From contig NZ_LAJY01000348.1 in assembly GCF_000963705.1 (NCBI RefSeq), positions 1 to 6,849 on the forward strand: a stretch of DNA of 6,849 nt, read 5' to 3'. The translations under genes and the position numbers were made by a program. Under the pieces are notes generated by a model, which had not been told where the DNA came from, made no database searches, and was given only the letters and a program-made list of their open reading frames with translations. Numbering within the stretch: the stretch's first letter is position 1; each line of letters starts with the position of its first letter. Positions 1-6,849 of the stretch are shown here, piece by piece. This DNA comes from Elstera litoralis. GTDB lineage: Bacteria > Pseudomonadota > Alphaproteobacteria > Elsterales > Elsteraceae.

Positions 1-29
1 TTGAAACATATTTTTGTTCCCGTTATAGT
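1..29 (+). promoter_or_regulatory. sigma70-type promoter of recA
   Basis: The sequence has TTGAAA at 1-6 and TATAGT at 24-29, separated by exactly 17 bp. These differ from the housekeeping -35 and -10 consensus at few positions. Transcription would begin around 35-37 and leave a leader of about 85 nt before the recA start. The -35 box is the first six bases of the window, so any upstream element is out of view. The match in both boxes and the spacing make this a good prediction, but it rests on sequence alone. Confidence 0.65.
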
Positions 30-30
30 C
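16..30 (+). promoter_or_regulatory. degenerate LexA (SOS) box candidate in the recA promoter spacer
   Basis: Alphaproteobacterial LexA typically binds GTTC-N7-GTTC. Here a perfect GTTC at 16-19, preceded by a T run, is followed seven bases later by AGTC at 27-30, which keeps two of the four expected bases. The site lies between and over the -35 and -10 boxes, where a repressor of recA would be expected. The poor second half-site leaves open that LexA binds weakly, that this lineage uses another motif, or that the match is chance. Confidence 0.3.
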
Positions 31-106
31 TGGGCTAGGGCATCCCCTGGCCGATCAAGCCTTGGCCTAGCCTGCGTTGCATCGCCGTGATGGCTGTGAA
101 ATAACC

Positions 107-112
107 GGGAGG
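107..112 (+). promoter_or_regulatory. ribosome binding site of recA
   Basis: GGGAGG ends eight bases before the ATG at 121. It favours that ATG over the internal ATG at 160 (Met14), which has no purine-rich stretch at the right distance. Confidence 0.8.
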
Positions 113-120
113 CACTCGTC

Positions 121-1185
<1,065 letters not shown>

Positions 1186-1285
1186 GGGAGGGGCGGTGGT
1201 TGGGAAAGCTCAAGTCGCCGCCGTTCCGTCACTAGCATGGACAAGGCCGCCTTGGCCGGGCTACAACGCAAGACCCTGCGTGTGA
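1186..1285 (+). other. orphan Shine-Dalgarno and short ORF after recA
   Basis: Directly after the recA stop there is GGGAGGGG at 1186-1193, a strong ribosome-site match with no annotated gene behind it. A GTG at 1196, four bases past GGAGG (1187-1191), opens a 29-codon frame that closes with TGA at 1283-1285. The predicted peptide is rich in Ala, Pro and Trp and resembles nothing I know. A second, overlapping frame of 23 codons runs from ATG 1237 to TAA 1306-1308 but lacks a ribosome site. Either could be chance in GC-rich DNA. A real short leader peptide ahead of alaS, or the remnant of a lost recX-like gene, are the other possibilities. Confidence 0.15.
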
Positions 1286-1302
1286 GTGAGAACGGAACGG
1301 CG
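1219..1302. repeat. 11-bp inverted repeat between recA and alaS
   Basis: CGCCGTTCCGT at 1219-1229 is perfectly complementary to ACGGAACGGCG at 1292-1302. The 62 bases between the arms contain a smaller hairpin, CAAGG-CCG-CCTTG (1242-1254). No T run follows, so this is not a standard intrinsic terminator. It ends about 30 bases before the alaS start. It could be a structured alaS leader, an operator, or an mRNA stabiliser at the recA 3' end. E. coli AlaRS is known to repress its own gene by binding a palindrome near the alaS promoter, but whether this repeat acts that way is speculation. I see no convincing promoter in this gap. Confidence 0.4.
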
Positions 1303-1333
1303 CGTTAAGCCCTGGACCGTCAACGGGAAGGCC

Positions 1334-3983
1334 ATGCAAAGCACTAACGAAGTTCGCGCTAAATTTCTCTCCTATTTCGGCAGCCAAGGGCATGCGGTCG
1401 TGGAGTCCAGTCCGCTGGTGCCACGGAACGATCCGACATTGCTATTTGCCAGTGCCGGGATGGTGCAGTTCAAGAATCTGTTCACCGGAACGGAAAAGCG
1501 CGATTACGTGCGCGCCACTACCGCGCAGAAATGCCTGCGGGCGGGCGGTAAGCATAATGATTTGGAGAATGTGGGCTATACGGCCCGGCACCATACGTTC
1601 TTCGAAATGCTGGGCAATTTCTCGTTCGGCGATTACTTCAAAGAGCGCGCCATTGAACTCGCCTGGAACACGGTCACGCGCGAGTTTGGGCTCGACGCCA
1701 AGCGCCTGCTCGTCACCGTTTACCATGATGACGACGAGGCCCACGGTCTGTGGAAGAAGATTGCCGGCCTCAGCGATGATCGGATCATCCGCATCGCCAC
1801 CAGCGATAATTTCTGGTCGGCGGGCGATACCGGCCCCTGCGGCCCTTGCTCGGAAATCTTCTTCGATCATGGCGATAAGGTGTGGGGTGGCCCACCCGGC
1901 AGCGCCGATCAGGATGGCGACCGTTTCATCGAAATCTGGAACCTCGTGTTCATGCAGTTCGAGCAGCAGGGCGATGGCACGCGCCTGCCGCTGCCGCGCC
2001 CGTCGATCGATACGGGTATGGGGCTGGAACGCGTGACGGCGGTGCTCCAGGGCAAGCACGATAATTACGATATTGACCTGATGCGCGCGCTAATCGAGGC
2101 CTCGGCCCATGCCGCCAACTCCGATCCGGACGGCCCGCATAAAATCTCGCACCGGGTGATCGCCGACCATTTGCGCGCGTCCTGCTTCCTGATGGCCGAT
2201 GGCGTGCTGCCGTCGAACGAGGGGCGGGGCTATGTGCTGCGCCGCATCATGCGCCGAGCGATGCGCCACGCGCACATGATCGGCTGCCGCGACCCGCACC
2301 TATGGCGGCTGGTTCCGGCGCTGCAAAAGCAGATGGGCGACCATTACCCCGAACTCAATCGCGCCAGCGCGCTGATGACCGAAACCTTGAAGTTGGAAGA
2401 AACCCGCTTCAAGGCGATGTTGGAGCGCGGTCTGAAACTGCTGGAAGATGAAACCCATAAGCTCGGCGAGGGCCAGGCGCTCGCGGGCGATGTGGCGTTC
2501 ACGCTCTATGATACGTTCGGCTTCCCGCTCGATCTAACCCAAGACGTGCTAAGGGGCCAGGGCCGAACGGTCGATACGCTCGGCTTTGAAGCCTCGATGC
2601 AGGCCCAGCGCGCCAAGGCGCGGGCGGCATGGTCCGGCTCGGGGGAAGCGGCTACCGATAAGCTTTGGTTCGAGTTGCGCGATGCCCACGGTGCCACCGA
2701 TTTTCTCGGTTATTCCACCGATTCGGCGGAAGCGCAGGTGCTGGCGATCATCGCCGAGGGGGCTCCCGTGCAAACGGCGGCCCAGGGCAGCAGCGTTGCC
2801 GTGATCGTCAATCAAACGCCCTTCTATGGTGAATCCGGCGGCCAGCAGGGCGACCAAGGCGTTATCGAAACCCCGGCGGGCGTGCGCGTGCGCATTAGCG
2901 ATACGCAAAAGCGCGTCGGTGATTTGTGGGTTCACCTCGGCACGGTCGACGCCGGAAGCCTTTCGGTGGGCGATGGTGTAACCCTGACGGTCGCGGCGGA
3001 ACGCCGGGCGCAACTGCGCGCCAATCATTCCGCCACGCATTTGCTGCACGAGGCCTTACGCCGTCGCTTGGGCGATCACGTTACGCAAAAGGGCTCCTTG
3101 GTTGCGGCCGAGCGCCTGCGGTTCGATATCAGCCACCCGAAGCCCTTGTCGGCGGAGGAAGTGCAGGATGTCGAGCGCGAGGTCAACGCCCGCATTCGTC
3201 TAAATACCGATGTGAATACCCGCCTGATGACACCCGATGACGCGGTTGCCGAAGGCGCGTTGGCGCTATTCGGCGAAAAATATGGCGATGAAGTCCGCGT
3301 TGTCACGATGGGGGCGGATAGCGTGCGCTTCTCGGTCGAACTCTGCGGCGGCACGCATGTGCGGCGCACGGGCGATATCGGCGCGTTCAAAATTGTCGGC
3401 GAAAAACGCGGTTGCGGCGGGTGTCCGCCGGATCGAGGCGATTACGGGTCAAGCCGTGCTCGATCATCTCGCCCAGCAAGAAGCGACCTTGGCGGCGGCA
3501 GCCGGGAGTTTGAAAACCACGGCGACCGAGCTTCCGGCCCGCGTTGCCGCCTTGGTCGACGAGCGGCGGCGCTTGGAGCGGGAACTGTTGGAAGCGCGTA
3601 AAGCGCTGGCCACGGGCGGTTCGGGCGCGGCGGCGGCGGTTGAAACCGTCGCGGGGATTGCCTTTGTCGCCCGCCGAGCCGATGGCGTTCCGGCGCGCGA
3701 GTTGAAAGGCATGGTCGATCAACTGAAGCAGGATATGACCGATGGCGTCGTTGTCGTCGCGGCGGCGGACGAGGGGAAGGTCTCTTTGGTCATCGGCGTC
3801 ACTGAAGCCCTATCGAAGCGCCTGAGTGCGGTCGATCTGGTTCGGGTTGGCGCGGAAGCTCTGGGCGGTAAGGGTGGCGGCGGCCGTCCCGATATGGCGC
3901 AAGCGGGCGGGGCGGACCCTGCGCTGATCGAGGCGGCTTTTGCTGCGGTGCGGAATCATCTAGCTTCGGTGCCGGTCGCCTGA
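1334..3983 (+). CDS. alaS: alanyl-tRNA synthetase, frame broken by one extra base
   Basis: AlaRS charges tRNA-Ala with alanine and hydrolyses mischarged Ser- or Gly-tRNA-Ala; it is a cytoplasmic class II enzyme and essential. In the first frame (1334 to about 3406) the class II catalytic core opens with SSPLVPRNDPTLLF, followed by FTGTEKRDY, GYTARHHTFFEMLGNFSFGDYF and SIDTGMGLERV. The tRNA-recognition helices follow, then the editing domain with HSATH (His565, His569) and CGGTH (Cys671, His675). From about 3408 the match continues in another frame with AAGVRRIEAITG, a coiled-coil segment (VDERRRLERELLEARKAL) and the C-Ala domain with its glycine-rich GGKGGGGRPDMAQAGG. Removing one base restores an 882-residue protein, the usual length. 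As written, the first frame stops at 3599-3601 after about 65 unrelated residues (755 in all). ATG 1334 matches the family's N-terminus (NEVRAKFLSYF) and has GGGAAGG just upstream; an in-frame GTG at 1286 would add 16 unlikely residues. A sequencing error is the simplest explanation for an essential gene. Confidence 0.95.
3402..3413 (+). other. frameshift site inside alaS
   Basis: Upstream of here only the first frame matches AlaRS (ending KIVGE), and downstream only the next frame does (starting VAAGVRRIEA). Between Glu690 (GAA, 3401-3403) and the GCG at 3414 lie ten bases where the family has nine, so one base is extra. The likeliest place is the run of five A at 3402-3406: with four, the text reads E-N-A-V-A-A-G. 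Losing C3407 instead would read E-K-A-V-A-A-G. There is no stop codon, rare codon or other programmed +1 signal at the site, which argues against deliberate recoding. Confidence 0.85.
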
Positions 3984-3987
3984 TACC

Positions 3988-4031
3988 GAACAAAAAAGGG
4001 GGAGGATGGTTGCCATCCTCCCCCTTTGTTC
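3988..4031. terminator. bidirectional intrinsic terminator
   Basis: AAAGGGGGAGGATGG (3995-4009) and CCATCCTCCCCCTTT (4013-4027) form a perfect 15-bp stem with a TTG loop, flanked further out by GAAC (3988-3991) and GTTC (4028-4031). It starts four bases after the alaS stop and ends about 30 bases beyond the stop of the convergent minus-strand gene. Read on the minus strand, the stem is followed by six T (3992-3997 complement, partly within the stem), a good terminator tail. Read on the plus strand, the tail is only TTTGTT. It therefore probably ends transcription from both sides and works better for the minus-strand gene. Confidence 0.85.
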
Positions 4032-4062
4032 TGAAGCGCTGCAACCAGAAGCGGCCTAGGGA

Positions 4063-4383
4063 TTACCCTTCAGCCGAAAGCTCGCGGATCGCCTGAAGCT
4101 GATTGAAGATTTGCGAGACGGGCAGGGCGCTGAGGCTGCTGGAGAGATTATTCAGGCTGGCCGCCAAATTGCGGGTTTCTTCTTCCATTCGGGCCGATGC
4201 TTCGCGCAACCGTGCGGCACCTTGCCGCATGGCTTGAGTCGAAGCCGCTGAGGCGGCAGCGGAGGCGCGCAGCCGCGCAATCGTCGCTGAAAGATTGACG
4301 CGGCGATGATGAATCGGGTCGTTATTGTCGTTGGCAACGATACGCTTCAGTCGAAAATCGACCTTAATGATTGCAGCGCTCAT
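4063..4383 (-). CDS. hypothetical helical protein, 106 residues
   Basis: I do not recognise a family. The product has no signal peptide or membrane segment. A short basic N-terminal part (residues 1-30, containing KRIVANDNNDP) is followed by a long helix-prone stretch rich in Ala, Ser, Arg and Glu (about 31-82), with hydrophobic spacing consistent with a coiled coil, and then a second amphipathic helix (SQIFNQLQAIREL). It is likely a small soluble self-associating or partner-binding protein. The ATG at 4383 is preferred, with GGAA seven bases upstream; the frame stays open back to a TTG at 4452, which adds 23 residues of no recognisable character. The gene converges on alaS, shares its terminator and is divergent from the alcohol dehydrogenase gene. 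Codon choice is GC-rich like its neighbours, and the long open frame plus the well-placed terminator support a real gene. Confidence 0.7.
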   Translation of the reverse strand: MSAAIIKVDFRLKRIVANDNNDPIHHRRVNLSATIARLRASAAASAASTQAMRQGAARLREASARMEEETRNLAASLNNLSSSLSALPVSQIFNQLQAIRELSAEG

Positions 4384-4637
4384 CGTCTTGTTCCACTTCT
4401 TTTGTAAAACGGCCCGACGAAGGGAGGAGAACTGAGTTAAAGGTCGCTGCAAATGCGAAGCAGAGCAAGAGAAAAATTTACCCTTTTTTTTAGATTAATT
4501 TATTTTCCTTTAAGTTCAGGGGCTTTGGGAAAGATAACAGAAAATCGTGTGAAGATAAGTCAGTTAGCGCCTGCAACATAAAGACTCTCGGCGAAATGAC
4601 CGGGGCTGTCAACCGAACGCACTCGAGGGAGGGGAAA
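4384..4637. other. AT-rich divergent intergenic region
   Basis: This gap of about 250 bp separates two divergent genes and should hold promoters for both. Its centre (about 4474-4560) is markedly AT-rich against the GC-rich surroundings, with a run of eight T at 4484-4491. The heptamer AAGATAA occurs twice on the plus strand, at 4531-4537 and 4552-4558, 21 bp apart, which is two helical turns. GATAAC (4533-4538) is a weak -10 candidate for the dehydrogenase gene but has no good -35 partner. I could not assign a confident promoter on either strand and see no RNA gene here. Confidence 0.5.
4626..4634 (+). promoter_or_regulatory. ribosome binding site deciding the dehydrogenase start
   Basis: AGGGAGGGG contains a full GGAGG (4628-4632) that ends five bases before the ATG at 4638. 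The in-frame ATG at 4596 has no such site, so the shorter start is chosen. Confidence 0.8.
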
Positions 4638-5795
4638 ATGTTCAGCTTAATGACACCGCAGTTGGTGGTGATGGGCGGTGGCACACGCAAGGAAACCGCG
4701 ACGTTACTGGCCCGACTGGGGATTCGCCACCCGCTGATTGTGACCGATAAGTTTCTGGTTCAGACCGGCGTTGTTGGGGAGATCGCAGCGGCGCTGCGCG
4801 CGGCGGGTCTCACGGTGGGGATTTTCGACGAAACGGTGCCCGACCCGACGGTCAGCGTCATCGAAGCGGGCGTTGCACGGCTCAAAACCGAGGCGTTCGA
4901 TGGGCTTCTGGCCATCGGCGGCGGTAGCCCGATGGATACGGCAAAAGCGATGGCGGTTTTGGCCAAAGGCGGCGGCGCGATGCGCGATTATAAGGTGCCT
5001 GCCAGCGCCGATCAGGCCGATTTGCCGGTGATCTGCATTCCCACGACCGCCGGAACGGGGTCGGAAGTCACGCGGTTTGCGGTGATTACCGACGAAGCGA
5101 CCGACGAGAAAATGCTCATCATGGGCCTTGCGTGCCTGCCGCGCGCCGCCATCGTCGATTACGAGCTGACGTTGACGAAACCGCTGCGCCTCACCGCCGA
5201 TACCGGCATCGATGCGCTCACCCACGCCATTGAAGCCTATGTGAGCCGCAAGGCCACCCCGCTCAGCGATGTTTATGCGCTGGAAGCGATGCGGCTGATT
5301 TATCCCAATCTGCGCACGGCGTGCTTCGAGCCCGGCAATCATGTGGCGCGCGAAGCGATGATGCGCGGGGCGACTTTGGCGGGCTTAGCCTTCTCCAATG
5401 CGTCGGTGGCGCTGGTCCACGGTATGAGCCGCCCGATTGGGGCCTTCTTCCACGTGCCGCACGGGCTGTCGAACGCTATGCTGCTGCCTGCCGTCACCGC
5501 CTTTTCGGCCCCGGCGGCGCTGGAACGCTATGCAACGGTGGCGCGCACCCTCGGGCTGGCCTCGGCAGAGGAAGGCGACCAGGCGGCGGTCTCGGCGCTT
5601 CTCGGCGCGCTGAGCGCCCTTAACCGCGATCTGACGGTGCCGACGCCCGAGGCCTATGGCATCGATGAGGCGCGCTATCTGGGCCTCATGGAACGGATGG
5701 CGGAACAGGCGCTGGCCTCGGGCTCGCCGGGCAATAATCCGCGCGTGCCCACCGTGGATGAAATCGTGACGCTGTACCGCGCGGCGTATCGCTAA
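4638..5795 (+). CDS. iron-containing alcohol dehydrogenase
   Basis: This is a cytoplasmic NAD(P)-dependent dehydrogenase of the Fe-ADH (group III) family, which interconverts alcohols with aldehydes or ketones using a divalent metal. The 385-residue product is the usual length. The N-terminal dinucleotide-binding half carries GGGSPMD at 94-100 and PTTAGTGSEVTRFAV at 135-149. The C-terminal helical half holds the metal ligands, assigned by comparison with FucO: Asp192 and His196 in GIDALTHAIEAYVS, His261 in VHGMSRPIGAFFH, and His275 in VPHG. All four are present, so the enzyme should be active. The true substrate cannot be read from sequence; short-chain alcohols, diols, 4-hydroxybutyrate and lactaldehyde are all handled by relatives. 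It appears to be a single-gene unit with its own promoter region upstream. Its stop overlaps the stop of the convergent ribokinase gene by four bases, with no terminator between them. Confidence 0.92.
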   Translation: MFSLMTPQLVVMGGGTRKETATLLARLGIRHPLIVTDKFLVQTGVVGEIAAALRAAGLTVGIFDETVPDPTVSVIEAGVARLKTEAFDGLLAIGGGSPMDTAKAMAVLAKGGGAMRDYKVPASADQADLPVICIPTTAGTGSEVTRFAVITDEATDEKMLIMGLACLPRAAIVDYELTLTKPLRLTADTGIDALTHAIEAYVSRKATPLSDVYALEAMRLIYPNLRTACFEPGNHVAREAMMRGATLAGLAFSNASVALVHGMSRPIGAFFHVPHGLSNAMLLPAVTAFSAPAALERYATVARTLGLASAEEGDQAAVSALLGALSALNRDLTVPTPEAYGIDEARYLGLMERMAEQALASGSPGNNPRVPTVDEIVTLYRAAYR

Positions 5796-6664
5796 CCCAG
5801 AAACGCTTCGATCTGAGGGCGCGTGGCGAAACTGGGCTGCGCGCCCTCGGTCAGGCAGGCGAGGGTTCCGGCGGCAAGGGCAAAGCGCAGGGCTTCGGGC
5901 GGGTGTAGCCCGTGGCTAAGGGCGGCCACCAGCGCGCCGACGCTGGCATCGCCCGCCCCCGTGGTATCGATGGGCGTGATGTGAACCGCGGGGATCGAAA
6001 AGAGATGCGTCCCGAACCGGGCAATCGCGCCGTCGCCGCCCAAGGTGATGACGATATCGCCCGGCCAGTCCCGCAGCGATTCTTCGGGCAGTGCCGCACC
6101 GGTGAGAGCGGCGGCTTCCCCCTCATTCACGACGAGTAGGTCGATCAGATCGACGAGATCGGTTGGCAAATCGGGGGGGACCGGGGCCAGATTCCAGACC
6201 ACGCGCGCGCCATTGCTCTTAGCGGTGCGGGCCGCGCGGAGGGCTTCGGCAAAGGCAAGCTCGCCCTGCAACAGCAGAATATCATCGTCCCCGAGCGGCG
6301 GGAGCCAGTCGGCGGAAACCGCGCCATTCGCCCCCGGTGCTACGAGAATCTGATTTTCGGCGGTTTGCGTATCGACCGCGATCAGGGCGATCCCGGTGGC
6401 GATGCCGGGCAAGATGCACACGCCGTTGAGATCAACCCCACCCGCCCGCAAGAGCGCCAAGGCGGGATCGGCAAAACTATCGCTCCCCACGGCCCCGAAC
6501 AGCCGCACGGCCCCGCCCGCGCGCTGGGCGGCCAGCGCCTGATTAGCGCCTTTCCCGCCCGGATGAGCGGCAAAGGCGCCACCAAGCACGGTTTCGCCCG
6601 GCGCGGGCAGATGGGGCGCACGGATCACGAGATCAAGGTTGATTGAGCCGAAAACGGTAATCAT
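5792..6664 (-). CDS. rbsK: ribokinase (PfkB family)
   Basis: Ribokinase phosphorylates D-ribose with ATP to ribose 5-phosphate in the cytoplasm, feeding the pentose phosphate pathway and nucleotide synthesis. The 290-residue product is slightly shorter than the roughly 305 of typical RbsK. It begins MITVFGSINLDLVIRAP as ribokinases do. It carries the sugar-binding PGGKGANQA (35-43), NLAPVPPDLP (158-167, the NPAP-like segment), VVNEGEA (178-184, the NExE motif that binds Mg-phosphate), TLGGDGA (207-213), and DTTGAGDASVGAL (233-245) with the anion hole and catalytic base Asp239. In the last motif the residue two after Asp239 is Ser, where Phe or Cys is common. No clear ribosome site precedes the ATG; the upstream gene stops only ten bases before it, so translation may be coupled. 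That neighbour resembles a nucleoside hydrolase, which fits a role on ribose released from nucleosides. Another PfkB sugar kinase is the main alternative. Confidence 0.85.
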   Translation of the reverse strand: MITVFGSINLDLVIRAPHLPAPGETVLGGAFAAHPGGKGANQALAAQRAGGAVRLFGAVGSDSFADPALALLRAGGVDLNGVCILPGIATGIALIAVDTQTAENQILVAPGANGAVSADWLPPLGDDDILLLQGELAFAEALRAARTAKSNGARVVWNLAPVPPDLPTDLVDLIDLLVVNEGEAAALTGAALPEESLRDWPGDIVITLGGDGAIARFGTHLFSIPAVHITPIDTTGAGDASVGALVAALSHGLHPPEALRFALAAGTLACLTEGAQPSFATRPQIEAFLG

Positions 6665-6674
6665 CGTGGAGGGC

Positions 6675-6849
6675 CTATTTATAGCGCAATAGACGGTCGC
6701 ACAGGCGGGCGAAGAACCCGTCGGCGTCGATCTCGGTCAGCACGAGGGCTTGCGGCAGCGGCGGTTTGGCCACGCTCCACCAGTCGGCGGTCAGGCGGCC
6801 TTCGGGCCGGCAGCACATCGACGCCCACGCCGCCGCGTGGCCGCGCATC
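6675..6849 (-). CDS. C-terminal end of a probable nucleoside hydrolase (partial)
   Basis: The last 57 codons of a minus-strand gene are visible, ending with TAG at 6677-6675; the rest lies beyond the window edge. The readable part includes GRLTADWWSVAKPPLPQALV and LTEIDADGFFARLCDRLLRYK in sequence. The pattern of a DWW-type strand, a proline-containing turn, then a D-A-D-G-F-F helix near the end resembles the C-terminus of inosine-uridine-type nucleoside hydrolases, which split nucleosides into base and ribose. The catalytic N-terminal DxDxxxDD motif of that family is not in view, so the name is tentative. Codon use fits the neighbours. The ten-base gap to ribokinase suggests one operon. The ATG at 6848-6846 is probably an internal methionine rather than the start. 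Confidence 0.45.
   Translation of the reverse strand, partial: MRGHAAAWASMCCRPEGRLTADWWSVAKPPLPQALVLTEIDADGFFARLCDRLLRYK

Noticed and set aside
90..104. Four-codon mini-ORF (ATG GCT GTG AAA TAA) in the recA leader just before the ribosome site
   Set aside because: It has no ribosome site of its own and is too short to distinguish from chance.
1186..1204. G-rich tract after recA as a possible G-quadruplex
   Set aside because: Only three runs of three or more G are present; a standard four-run motif is missing.
1237..1308. 23-codon ORF inside the recA-alaS inverted repeat, considered as an alaS leader peptide
   Set aside because: There is no purine-rich site upstream, and four Ala codons in 23 is unremarkable for this composition.
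3402..3413. Programmed ribosomal frameshift in alaS
   Set aside because: The shift needed is +1, the A-run would favour -1, and no stop codon, rare codon or Shine-Dalgarno-like stimulator is placed as in known +1 sites. The other AlaRS genes I know need no recoding.
4384..4452. N-terminal extension of the small minus-strand protein to a TTG start at 4452
   Set aside because: TTG is a rare start, and the 23 extra residues do not resemble a signal peptide or domain; the ATG at 4383 is preferred.
4484..4500. T-rich run as an intrinsic terminator
   Set aside because: No stem precedes it on either strand, and no gene ends nearby.

Overview
This is a GC-rich chromosomal window of housekeeping and central-metabolism genes. 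It most likely comes from an alphaproteobacterium, perhaps of the Rhodospirillales type. The grounds are the RecA N-terminus (an extended start, then DKNKALEAALGQIERAFGKG), the direct recA-alaS adjacency with no recX between them, and the style of the AlaRS sequence. No database search was possible, so the lineage is an inference.

Left part (1-4031, plus strand): a good sigma70-type promoter at the very start of the window (TTGAAA, 17-bp spacer, TATAGT) drives recA (121-1185). A 148-bp gap follows, holding an orphan Shine-Dalgarno, short ORFs and an 11-bp inverted repeat. Next is alaS (1334-3983). Its reading frame is broken by one extra base near 3402-3407, just after the CxxxH editing motif, so as written it gives an aminoacylation-plus-partial-editing protein followed by an out-of-frame tail. 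Restoring one base gives a normal 882-residue AlaRS. A strong hairpin between alaS and the next, convergent gene looks like a two-way terminator.

Middle (4063-4637): a minus-strand gene for a 106-residue helical protein of unknown function, then an AT-rich intergenic stretch of about 250 bp shared with the divergent gene to its right.

Right part (4638-6849): an iron-containing alcohol dehydrogenase (plus strand) runs into a ribokinase (minus strand), and their stop codons overlap by four bases. Ten bases upstream of the ribokinase start is the end of another minus-strand gene that leaves the window. Its C-terminus resembles a nucleoside hydrolase, so the pair may release ribose from nucleosides and phosphorylate it to ribose 5-phosphate.

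I found no mobile element, CRISPR array, tRNA or rRNA, and nothing I would call an undescribed system. The points most worth checking are the alaS frameshift, the recA-alaS intergenic structure and the putative nucleoside-salvage operon.
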